A program made the position numbers and the translations under genes. Under the pieces are notes generated by a model, which saw only the letters and a list, made by a program, of their open reading frames with translations, made no database searches and was not told where the DNA came from. Shown in pieces: positions 53,562 through 61,295 of a stretch of 64,000 bases of DNA; position 1 is the stretch's first letter; every line of letters begins with the position of its first letter. This DNA comes from Sphingobium amiense (GTDB taxonomy: Bacteria > Pseudomonadota > Alphaproteobacteria > Sphingomonadales > Sphingomonadaceae). Location of the stretch: NCBI RefSeq assembly GCF_003967075.1, contig NZ_AP018664.1:310001-374000 (forward strand). The letters are read 5' to 3'.

Positions 53562-54148
53562 GCGGGGCGGTGGAGCAGGTGGCCGGGGGCGGGCGGCTGG
53601 ACAGGTTCGTAGAATCGGTGCGGCGCATCGTCGACGGCGGAGAGACGGAAGGCGCGGCGGTGCTCGCGGCCGTCGCGGCGGAACTTCGCGTGCTGGTGGC
53701 GGTGGATGACTGGCTGCCGGAGGATGCCGCGCGCAGCGATCCGGAATATTACCGGCAGTATCTCCTCCATGGCGATCCGGACGGGCGCTTTTCCGTCGTC
53801 AGCTTCGTGTGGGGACCGGGGCAGGAAACGCCGATCCACGATCACACGGTCTGGGGCGCAATCGGCATGCTGCGCGGCGCCGAAGTCTCCGAGAGCTTCG
53901 AGCGAAGCGGTGACGCGTTCGTCAGCGCGGGCGAAGAGCGGCTCGATCCGGGCGATGTCGCGAAGGTATCGCCATGGCACGGGGACATTCACAAGGTGCG
54001 CAATGCGTTCGACGACCGCGTGTCGATCAGCATCCATGTCTATGGCGGCGACATCGGGTCGATCCGGCGGTCCGCCTATGCGCGCGACGGTTCGGCCAAG
54101 AGCTTCATATCGGGATATTCGCCGCGTGACGAAGGCGGGGCGCGATGA
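53558..54148 (+). CDS. Gln-type thiol dioxygenase (cysteine/3-mercaptopropionate dioxygenase family)
   Basis: 196 residues, GTG start overlapping the previous stop (GTGA). Cupin iron site: HDH at 94 and 96 (TPIHDHTVWG) and His145 (GDIHKV). The Ser-His-Tyr triad of thiol dioxygenases is S158-x-H160-x-Y162 (SIHVYGG). At the place of cysteine dioxygenase Arg60 stands Gln67 (RQYLLHGD). Such Gln-type proteins include the 3-mercaptopropionate dioxygenases. It would oxidise a thiol acid to the sulfinic acid with O2 and Fe(II). The stop overlaps the crotonase start (ATGA). Cytoplasmic. Confidence 0.85.
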   Translation: MSGAVEQVAGGGRLDRFVESVRRIVDGGETEGAAVLAAVAAELRVLVAVDDWLPEDAARSDPEYYRQYLLHGDPDGRFSVVSFVWGPGQETPIHDHTVWGAIGMLRGAEVSESFERSGDAFVSAGEERLDPGDVAKVSPWHGDIHKVRNAFDDRVSISIHVYGGDIGSIRRSAYARDGSAKSFISGYSPRDEGGAR

Positions 54149-54873
54149 TCGCGGTCCGGCAGGAAAATGGCGTCCACAGCATCACGCTCAACCAGCCGCT
54201 GATCGGCAACAGCCTTTCGGACGGGATGGTCGCGGCCCTGCATGACGCGCTGGACCAGATGGCGCGGCAGGACGGGCGGCTTCTGGTCCTGCGCGGCGAG
54301 GGGCGGCATTTCTGCACCGGCTTTCATCTGGGCGATCTGGAATCGGAAAGCGACGGATCGCTGCTGCTGCGGTTCGTGCGGATCGAACAACTGCTCGCGA
54401 GAATATGGACCGCGCCCTTTCCCACGCTCGCCATCGCGCAGGGGTGTGCGTTCGGCGCGGGCGCGGATCTGTTCGTGGCGTGCCGCCGCAGGGTCGCGAT
54501 CGAGGGGGCGCGCTTCCGCTTTCCCGGCGCAGGGTTCGGGCTGGTGCTGGGCACGCGCAGGCTGGCGGAGCGTGTGGGGGGAGACACAGCCTGCGGCTGG
54601 ATCGCGGGCGGCGTCACCGTCGATGCGCCGACGGCGGTGTCGCGGGGACTGGCGACCGACTTGGCGAGCGCGGACATGATCGACGCGATCATGGCGCAGG
54701 AAGTCGCGGCGGCCAGCCGGCTGCATCCCGCGACGATGGCGGCGATCTGCGCCGCGTCGCGGAACGAGACCGTTCATGCCGATCAGGATCTGGCCGCGCT
54801 GGTGCGGTCTGCCGCCTGTCCGGGGCTGAAAGACAGGATCGCGGCCTATCTTGCAGAGCTGTCAAAGGGATGA
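54145..54873 (+). CDS. Crotonase-fold protein lacking hydratase glutamates
   Basis: 242 residues, enoyl-CoA hydratase/isomerase superfamily: oxyanion-hole segments GRHFCTGFHLGDL and AQGCAFGAGADLFVAC are intact, so acyl-CoA thioester binding is expected. The two glutamates of true hydratases are missing: the PE of the first region is FPGAGFGLVLGTRRL (Gly), and the second position reads ACGWIAGG (Gly). Hydration of enoyl-CoA is therefore unlikely. With the coupled CoA transferase and thiol dioxygenase it could act on a sulfinyl-acyl-CoA. An inactive or repurposed protein is the alternative. Confidence 0.83.
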   Translation: MIAVRQENGVHSITLNQPLIGNSLSDGMVAALHDALDQMARQDGRLLVLRGEGRHFCTGFHLGDLESESDGSLLLRFVRIEQLLARIWTAPFPTLAIAQGCAFGAGADLFVACRRRVAIEGARFRFPGAGFGLVLGTRRLAERVGGDTACGWIAGGVTVDAPTAVSRGLATDLASADMIDAIMAQEVAAASRLHPATMAAICAASRNETVHADQDLAALVRSAACPGLKDRIAAYLAELSKG

Positions 54874-54886
54874 GGCCTTGCGCGCA

Positions 54887-56176
54887 ATGAACGAAGGGCA
54901 TGATCCCGATCATTCGGCGGCGGTCGACGCCCTGTATCGGCGCATCGACTGGCGGTTGCTGCCGATTTTGATGCTGTCCTACATGCTGGCCTATATCGAC
55001 CGCATCAACATCAGCTTCGCCAAGATCCAGATGCAGCAGGATCTGGGGCTGTCGGAAGCGGTCTACGGGCTTGCCGCGGGCATGTTCTTCATCGGTTATG
55101 TCCTGTTCGAGGTTCCGAGCAACCTGCTGCTCGCGCGGATCGGCGCGCGCCGGACGCTGAGCCGGATCATGGTGCTGTGGGGCGTGACATCGACCGCGAT
55201 GCTGTTCGTGGATTCAGCGTCATGGTTCTATGTCCTGCGCTTTCTGCTGGGGGTGTTCGAGGCGGGATTCGGCCCCGGCATGCTGTTTTACCTGACGCTC
55301 TGGTATGGGCCGCAACGGCGGGCGCGGGTCATATCCCATGTGCTGCTCGCAGCGCCGGTGGCGGGGATCATCGGCGGGCCGGTTTCGGCCTGGATCATGT
55401 CGGAAATGGCGGGGATCGGCGGCCTTGCCGGATGGCAGTGGCTGTTCCTGATCGAAGGCGCGCCGTGCATCGCGATGGGCGCGCTGCTGTTCCTGTGGCT
55501 CGACGATGCTCCGGCGCAGGCCAAATGGCTGAGCGAGCCTGAGCGGGCGACGATCGCGGCGCAGGTGCAGGGGACGCCATCGCGGCATTCCCATTCCTTC
55601 CGGCTGGTGGTGCGCGACCCGCGCGTCTACTGGCTGGCGCTGAGCTATTTCGGGATGGTGACGGGGCTGACGGCGATGAGCTTCTGGCTGCCGACGCTGC
55701 TGCGCACGGCGGGGGTGAAGGTCGGTCTGGCGCTCGGCCTCTATTCCGCCGCGCCCTACGCCGCCGCTGTCGTGACGATGGTTCTCTTTGCACGCCATTC
55801 GGACCGGACGGGGGAGCGGCGTTGGCATACGGTGGTCGCCTGCCTTGTCGCCGGGGCGATGCTGGGGCTGGCGGGCCTGACGCTCGACCGTCTGGCGATC
55901 TGCTTCGCGGCGCTCGTCGTGGCGGCGAGCGCGACCTATGCTGCCTATACGGTGTTCTGGGCCATCGCCAGCGACTATCTAAAAGGTCCGGCGGCGGCGG
56001 GAGGGATCGCGCTCATCAACAGCATCGGCCTGACCGGCGGCTTCGTCAGCCCGACCGTCATCGGCGGCCTCAGGACACTGACGGGCAGCTATACCGCCGG
56101 CCTTGGAGCCATATCCATGCTGCTGGTGCTGGGGGCGCTCATCCTCGCCCTCATACGTTTCCCGGCCCGAGACTGA
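54887..56176 (+). CDS. MFS transporter, anion:cation symporter (ACS) type
   Basis: 429 residues from ATG 54887, 12 helices. YMLAYIDRINISFAKIQMQQDLGLSEAVYGL and FFIGYVLFEVPSNLLLARIGAR are the N-terminal hallmark of the ACS family (phthalate/tartrate/glucarate permeases). FEAGFGPGMLFYLTLWYG is the helix-4 signature. It likely imports an organic acid for the coupled upstream enzymes; it starts 13 bp after the crotonase. Confidence 0.9.
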   Translation: MNEGHDPDHSAAVDALYRRIDWRLLPILMLSYMLAYIDRINISFAKIQMQQDLGLSEAVYGLAAGMFFIGYVLFEVPSNLLLARIGARRTLSRIMVLWGVTSTAMLFVDSASWFYVLRFLLGVFEAGFGPGMLFYLTLWYGPQRRARVISHVLLAAPVAGIIGGPVSAWIMSEMAGIGGLAGWQWLFLIEGAPCIAMGALLFLWLDDAPAQAKWLSEPERATIAAQVQGTPSRHSHSFRLVVRDPRVYWLALSYFGMVTGLTAMSFWLPTLLRTAGVKVGLALGLYSAAPYAAAVVTMVLFARHSDRTGERRWHTVVACLVAGAMLGLAGLTLDRLAICFAALVVAASATYAAYTVFWAIASDYLKGPAAAGGIALINSIGLTGGFVSPTVIGGLRTLTGSYTAGLGAISMLLVLGALILALIRFPARD

Positions 56177-56191
56177 GGGATCAAAGCCGAC

Positions 56192-57640
56192 ATGCGTGTT
56201 TTCTCCGCTACGCTTGCGACCGAAACCAACACGTTCGGGCCGATGCCCACGGGCATTTCGGCCTTTCGCGAGCGCGCCTACTTCCATGCGGGCGAGCATC
56301 CAGACCAGATGCAGATGCATAGCGGGCCGCTATGGGCCGCGCGCGAGGCGGGGGCCGTGCATGGCTGGACGCTGATCGAGGGCATGGTCGCCGCGGCGGT
56401 GCCGAGCGGGATCGTCACGCGCAGCGCTTACGAGAGCCTGCGCGACGAACTGCTGGACGACCTGCGGGGCGCGCTGCCGGTCGATATGGTGCTGATCGGC
56501 CTGCACGGCGCGATGGTCGCTGACGGCCATGACGATTGCGAGGGCGATCTGCTTTCGCGCATCCGCGAGATCGCGCCCGACGCCGTGATCGGCGCGACGC
56601 TCGATCCGCACGCGCATCTGAGCGAGCGGATGGTGCGCAGCGCCGACCTGCTGATCTGCTGGAAGGAATATCCCCATACCGACATACTCGACCGTGCGCG
56701 CGAGCTGGTGACGCTGTGCGCCGCGACGGTCGAGGGGCGGATCACGCCGCGCCCCGCTGTCGTCGACACCGGCATGATCGCGCTGATCCACACCAACAGG
56801 GAGCCGGGCCGCAGCCTTGTCCGGCGGGCCAAGGAAATCGAGGGCATCGACGGCATCCTGTCCGCTTCCATCGTCCACGGCTTTCCCTGGGGCGATGTGG
56901 CGGACATGGGGATGAAGATCCTGATCTACAGCGACGCGCAGAAGGGTGCGGGCGGCGAGGGGGAACGCCTGGCGCAGGACTTCGCCGCCGATCTGGTCGC
57001 GGTGCGCGGGCAGCTTTCCGCGCAGGCGCTCGGCATCGACGACGCGATCGACCGGGCGCTGGCCGGGCCGGGCACGGCGGTGCTGAGCGATGGCGCGGAC
57101 AATGCCGGGGGCGGCGCGCCCAGCGATTCCACCTATATCCTCCGGCGGCTGATCGAGCGGGACATAAAGGACGCCTGTATCGGGCCGCTGTGGGATGCGG
57201 GAGCGGTCGCGATAGCCTTCGACGCGGGGGAGGGCGCGGTGCTGCCGCTGCGGGTCGGCGGCAAGATCGCGCCGCTTTCGGGCATGCCGGTCGATGCGGT
57301 CTGGACCGTGGTGGCGCTGCGCCGTGACATGGTGGTGCAGGGGCTGGTCGGAACGCCCGCCAGGCTCGGCGACTGCGCGCTGATACGGACGGGCGGCGTC
57401 GAGGTGGTGCTGAGTTCCATCCGGTGTCAGGCGTTCGGTCCGGATCTGTTCACCGAACTGGGCTGCGATCCTGCGGCGCGCCGGATCGTGGTCGTCAAAT
57501 CGTCGCAGCATTTCCGCGACGCATACGCGCCCATCGCCCGCGAGATCATCGACGTCGATGCGCCCGGCGTGCTGGCGCGCGACATCACCACGCTGCCGTT
57601 CAGGAAGATCGTCCGGCCGAAATGGCCGTTCGACCGGTAG
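56192..57640 (+). CDS. M81-family metallopeptidase (MlrC-like)
   Basis: 482 residues, 15 bp after the MFS gene. M81 family: N-terminal ATETNTFGPMPTG, LIGLHGAMVADGHDDCEGDLL, ATLDPHAHLSERM (zinc ligands), CWKEYPHTDILDRA, and C-terminal MlrC_C domain with SDGADNAGGGAPSDSTYIL. The name-giver MlrC opens linearised microcystin, but most members act on unknown small amides. No mlrA or mlrB homologue is nearby, so microcystin is not implied. It may cleave an amide-linked thiol or organic acid. Confidence 0.87.
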   Translation: MRVFSATLATETNTFGPMPTGISAFRERAYFHAGEHPDQMQMHSGPLWAAREAGAVHGWTLIEGMVAAAVPSGIVTRSAYESLRDELLDDLRGALPVDMVLIGLHGAMVADGHDDCEGDLLSRIREIAPDAVIGATLDPHAHLSERMVRSADLLICWKEYPHTDILDRARELVTLCAATVEGRITPRPAVVDTGMIALIHTNREPGRSLVRRAKEIEGIDGILSASIVHGFPWGDVADMGMKILIYSDAQKGAGGEGERLAQDFAADLVAVRGQLSAQALGIDDAIDRALAGPGTAVLSDGADNAGGGAPSDSTYILRRLIERDIKDACIGPLWDAGAVAIAFDAGEGAVLPLRVGGKIAPLSGMPVDAVWTVVALRRDMVVQGLVGTPARLGDCALIRTGGVEVVLSSIRCQAFGPDLFTELGCDPAARRIVVVKSSQHFRDAYAPIAREIIDVDAPGVLARDITTLPFRKIVRPKWPFDR

Positions 57641-57649
57641 CGCCCCGCT

Positions 57650-58738
57650 TCACACCGACGCCGGCAGGATATGGATTAACGCCAGAGCGAGCGCGCAGAG
57701 CAGGAGAAAGGACAGGCAGACCGCGACGATGGTGCGGCCGCCTGCGCCGGTGACGGCGCGCAGGTCGGTCCTGAGGCCGAGCGCCGCCATCGAAGCCGCC
57801 GCCAGCATGGTCGAGGCATCGCCGATGGGGCGCAGAAGGAACAGCGGGACGAGACCGCAGGAGCGGACGCCCAGCATGGCGAGGAAGCCCAGAATGAACC
57901 ATGGCACGAGGCCCGCGACATCGCTGTGCCGCCAGCGGACCGGCCGCTCCCTCCGGTTCAGGGCCATCATGGCGAGGGACAGGATCAGACAGACCGGACC
58001 CAGCATCAGGACGCGCACCAGCTTCACCAGCGTGCCGCTCTGAACCGCGATCTGCCCCATGGGCGCGGCCGCCGCCAGCACCTGCGGCACGGCATAGACG
58101 GTGAGGCCCGCAAGGATGCCGAAGTCGATGGGAGCCAGATGCAAGGCTGCGCCCAGCAGGGGCAGGCCCATGACGGTCGCGATGCCGAACACCGCCGTGA
58201 AGGCGACCGCCGCGCTGATTTCGGCTCCGCGCGCCCCGACGACCGGGGCGACCGACATGATCGCGGAATTGCCGCAGATCGCGTTGCCGCAGGCGATCAG
58301 GATCGCCAGCCGGGGCGGCAATCCCAGCAGCCGCGCCATGCCGAAGCCCAGCAGGATCGACAGGATGACGATGGCGACGATGCCCGCGAGCAGGGCGGGC
58401 CGGATCGCCATCAGCGCCGTCGCGGTAAAGGAACAGCCGAGCAGGACGATGGCCAGTTCCAGCAGATATTTCGCGCTGAAATCTATCCCGGCGGCATATC
58501 GGTCGGACGGGGGGCGGACGCTTGCGATGAGGGCGCCGGCCAATATGGCGACAATCAGGGGTTCGGCATAACCCGTTCCATACACATGCTGTTCCGCTGC
58601 GGAGAAGGACAGGGCGGCGCTGCCGATGGTGACCGACAGCAGGGTTCCGGGCAGCAGGCGGGCGGGGCGGAACCGGCCGGGCGTTGCGGTGCAGGCTGCG
58701 CCCAGCGAAAGTTCAGGCGAAATAACAGGTCGATCCAT
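57650..58738 (-). CDS. YeiH-type putative sulfate/sulfite exporter
   Basis: 362 residues, about 10-11 helices. Family motifs: LLELAIVLLGCSFT, IACGNAICGNSAIMSVAPVVGA, AGLTVYAVPQVLAAAAP and LAAASMAALGLRTDL. YeiH proteins are annotated as putative sulfate exporters. It converges on the M81 gene with 9 bp between stops and diverges from a LysR regulator, the same arrangement as yeiH-yeiE in enterobacteria. Beside a thiol dioxygenase, export of sulfite or sulfate released from an organosulfur compound is a sensible role. Confidence 0.86.
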   Translation of the reverse strand: MDRPVISPELSLGAACTATPGRFRPARLLPGTLLSVTIGSAALSFSAAEQHVYGTGYAEPLIVAILAGALIASVRPPSDRYAAGIDFSAKYLLELAIVLLGCSFTATALMAIRPALLAGIVAIVILSILLGFGMARLLGLPPRLAILIACGNAICGNSAIMSVAPVVGARGAEISAAVAFTAVFGIATVMGLPLLGAALHLAPIDFGILAGLTVYAVPQVLAAAAPMGQIAVQSGTLVKLVRVLMLGPVCLILSLAMMALNRRERPVRWRHSDVAGLVPWFILGFLAMLGVRSCGLVPLFLLRPIGDASTMLAAASMAALGLRTDLRAVTGAGGRTIVAVCLSFLLLCALALALIHILPASV

Positions 58739-58833
58739 GCCGCCGCTCCGGTTGCGGCGGCAGGATTGGGCTTTCAGGTCCGATCTGTATAACGGATAAT
58801 AGTGAATGGAATGATCGCGCGGAAGGATTGGTC

Positions 58834-59733
58834 ATGACGCTCGAACAACTCCGGCTTTTCGTGGAGGTCGCCGAACGCGAGCATGTGACGGCGGCGGCGC
58901 GTGCACTGAACCTGACGCAGTCGGCGGTCAGCAACGCCATTGCCGCGCTGGAGACGCGGCACGGGGTGCAACTGTTCGACCGGGTCGGGCGCGGGATCGT
59001 CGTCAACGAGACCGGCCGCCAATTCCTGATCGAAGCCCGTCAGGTGCTCGCCCGCGCCGGGCAGGCGGAAGCGGCGCTCAACGATCTGGCCGGGCTGCGG
59101 CGCGGCACGCTGACGCTCTTTGCCAGCCAGACGGTCGCGGGATATTGGCTGCCCCGCCGCATGGTGGCGTTCCGGGAGGCCTATCCCGGCATCGACCTGC
59201 ATCTGCGGATCGGCAACAGCGAGCAGGCGGAGCGCGCGATCATCGAGGGCGTCGCTGAACTCGGCTTCATCGAAGGCGAAATCGACGAGCCGCGCCTGCA
59301 CCAGTCGGTCGTGGACGAAGACCGGATGGTGGTGCTGGTGCCGCCCGATCACCCGTGGAACCGCGATACGCCGCTCAGCGCGGCGGAACTGCCGACGCAG
59401 CCATGGGTGCTGCGCGAGAAGGGGTCGGGGACGCGATCGAGTCTGGAGGCGGCGATGACGGCGCAGGGGGTCGATCCCGCCCTGCTGAAACCGGCGATGA
59501 CCCTGCCGTCCAACGAATGCGTGCTGGGCGCGGCCGAAGCGGGGGCGGGGGCGACCGCCCTGTCGGAGAGCGTCGCGCGCGCCGCGCTGGCGACCGGCAC
59601 GCTGGTCACTGCGCCGATCGTGCTGCCGAGCCGCCGCTTTCACATGCTGCGCCACAGGGAAAGGCCGGGAAGCCGCGCGAGCCGGGCGTTCGCCGACCTC
59701 GTCAGGGCAGGGGGCGACGGACCCGCGTCGTGA
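58834..59733 (+). CDS. LysR-family regulator (YeiE/CysB-like position)
   Basis: 299 residues from ATG 58834, AAGGA six bases upstream. N-terminal winged HTH LEQLRLFVEVAEREHVTAAARALNLTQSAVSNAI, then the periplasmic-binding-like effector domain with GTLTLFASQTVAGYWLP. It diverges from the YeiH-type exporter across 95 bp (GTATAACGGATAATAG at about 58788 is the A/T-rich part). YeiE, in the same arrangement, has been linked to sulfite response in enterobacteria; a sulfite or sulfinate effector is inferred here. Confidence 0.88.
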   Translation: MTLEQLRLFVEVAEREHVTAAARALNLTQSAVSNAIAALETRHGVQLFDRVGRGIVVNETGRQFLIEARQVLARAGQAEAALNDLAGLRRGTLTLFASQTVAGYWLPRRMVAFREAYPGIDLHLRIGNSEQAERAIIEGVAELGFIEGEIDEPRLHQSVVDEDRMVVLVPPDHPWNRDTPLSAAELPTQPWVLREKGSGTRSSLEAAMTAQGVDPALLKPAMTLPSNECVLGAAEAGAGATALSESVARAALATGTLVTAPIVLPSRRFHMLRHRERPGSRASRAFADLVRAGGDGPAS

Positions 59734-59786
59734 CCGGCGACCCCGGCGCGCGGGACGCCCCCTGCCGGGTCAGGAGAACCACATGG

Positions 59787-60755
59787 CTATGACCGCAAGG
59801 CCCGCGGCGGAATGCCGAAGGTGCGCCGGAATGCAGTGGTGAAATTGCCGGGATATTCATAGCCTGCCTCATAGGCGATCTGCGTGATCGAGGAGTCGGT
59901 TTCCTCCAGTTGCCTGCGGGCATGGCGCATCCGCACCTGAAGCCGGTAGTTGGAGATGGTCGTTCCGGTGACGGCCTTGAAACATTCGGTCATCTGCGTG
60001 TCGTTCCACGCCAGTTCGCGGCAGAGCATCTCGATGGAAAGCGAGGCGGAAGGATCGCGGTCGAGAATGGCGCACAGATCCCTGACGCGCTTGCGGTCGC
60101 GCTCGCGGACCGTCGGACCGGCATCGGAGACGTGGAGGAGGCGGTGGACGGTATAGCAGAGGAGTTCCAGCGCCTTGGCCTCCACCATCATGTCGCCGAG
60201 CCTGCCCGGCAGTTTGGGCTTGAGAATATCCTCGACGATCGGCTGCACCTTGGGCGGCATGGGGCGCGAAAGAAGGGACAGGCCGGATATTTCGTTGCGC
60301 AGATATTCGCCCACGAACGGCGGCATGCCATCGGTCGGCCCGAGCAGTTCGGTGGCGTAATCCTTGCTGCAGATCAGCGTGACCGAGCGTTCGGTGGTGT
60401 CGATGCCGACCGTTTCGCGCTTGTAGCTGTCGACAGGGTGGGCGACGACGAGGATCGTCCCGGCGCTGACCTGCGATGTTTCGCCGCGCTCCCCGGATAC
60501 GACGCTGTCGCCTTCCAGACGGAAGTGGAAGCGGAGGAATGCGCCGGGGCATTCGATCCGGAGGTCGGTTTCCTGTTCGAACGTGACATCGGCGCTGGCC
60601 ACGGTCAGACCCTGCCGCACGGACACGGCCTGCCGCAGACCGCGGCCCCGGCCCGTGGGAGAGAGGACGCCCGCCGACGCGAAACTGGCCAGCGCCGTCG
60701 CTCCGGATGGAACGCCGCCGATGGCGGACGGATCGAGGCCGGATTGAGCGTTCAC
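59787..60755 (-). CDS. AraC-family regulator B (paralogue of A)
   Basis: 322 residues; GTG start with AGGAG about 8 bases upstream. The C-terminal HTH has SIEMLCRELAWNDTQMTECF and SSITQIAYEAGYEYPGNFTTA. The N-terminal domain, LRFHFRLEGDSVVSGERGE, mirrors regulator A. The pair arose by duplication and now marks both ends of the 51-61 kb module, pointing inward. Its upstream region carries two operator-like dyads. It converges on the LysR gene. Confidence 0.9.
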   Translation of the reverse strand: MNAQSGLDPSAIGGVPSGATALASFASAGVLSPTGRGRGLRQAVSVRQGLTVASADVTFEQETDLRIECPGAFLRFHFRLEGDSVVSGERGETSQVSAGTILVVAHPVDSYKRETVGIDTTERSVTLICSKDYATELLGPTDGMPPFVGEYLRNEISGLSLLSRPMPPKVQPIVEDILKPKLPGRLGDMMVEAKALELLCYTVHRLLHVSDAGPTVRERDRKRVRDLCAILDRDPSASLSIEMLCRELAWNDTQMTECFKAVTGTTISNYRLQVRMRHARRQLEETDSSITQIAYEAGYEYPGNFTTAFRRTFGIPPRALRS

Positions 60756-60973
60756 GACACGGCTCCTCTTCCTTCTGGCGTCGATGTCGTTCGCGCGAAC
60801 CCATGGACGGGCCGGGCGGTCGGCGACGTCAGGGGCTGGCCGGGATCGACGGGCGACGTGAAACGCAAAGCGGCATGGTTGCCCCTGTCGCGATGTTCGT
60901 CAAGCCATGCCGGGCGAAGGGTGCGCGGCGCGCGTGCCGTGGCGGGGGGCTGGCGGTGGAAGCGGGTGGAAGG

Positions 60974-61005
60974 ATGTCTGGACATTATGGAGCCTGTCTA
61001 GACAT
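60974..61005. promoter_or_regulatory. Tandem TGTCTnGACA dyads in 540-bp gap
   Basis: ATGTCTGGACAT (60974-60985) and TGTCTAGACA (60995-61004) have centres 20 bp apart, so they lie on the same DNA face. They are about 220-250 bp upstream of regulator B. A TTGGAC (minus strand, about 61018) sits 17 bases before TAGACA inside the second dyad and may be its promoter. The remaining gap 60756-61205 has no convincing gene: ORFs across it are arginine-rich shadows. Confidence 0.5.
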
Positions 61006-61205
61006 GCTGGAAAAAGCGTCCAACAAGATTTACTACTAGATTGGTAAGGAATGGCGAATGCCGCCCGGCCCAACCCCGCGCGCGAGCCGCAGCGCGGCGA
61101 AAAAATATATTCGCGACGCTTATAGAAAGGGGCACACACCGCCGCGCCGCAATCGCAGAGGCGTTCTCGCCCGCCTGGACAGGCATAGGAAAGGGGACGG
61201 GTTCG

Positions 61206-61259
61206 AAAAAAAACGGCAGAAGGCCCGGATGCACCCTGTCGATGCATCCGGGCCTTCTG
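61206..61259 (-). terminator. Strong intrinsic terminator of TonB receptor 4
   Basis: On the minus strand a perfect 17-bp stem (arms 61217-61233 and 61243-61259, CAGAAGGCCCGGATGCA with its complement) and 9-base loop are followed by three bases and a run of eight T (61206-61213). It lies about 36 bp after the receptor stop. A textbook rho-independent terminator. Confidence 0.95.
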
Positions 61260-61295
61260 TTGCCGGTTTTACCCGATCGTCGGTGCGACGGTCTT

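Noticed and set aside
56192..57640. Microcystin degradation (mlr) cluster because of the MlrC-type peptidase next to an MFS gene
   Set aside because: No MlrA-type membrane protease or MlrB-type serine hydrolase is present, the MFS protein is of the organic-acid ACS type, and M81 proteins are widespread with other roles.
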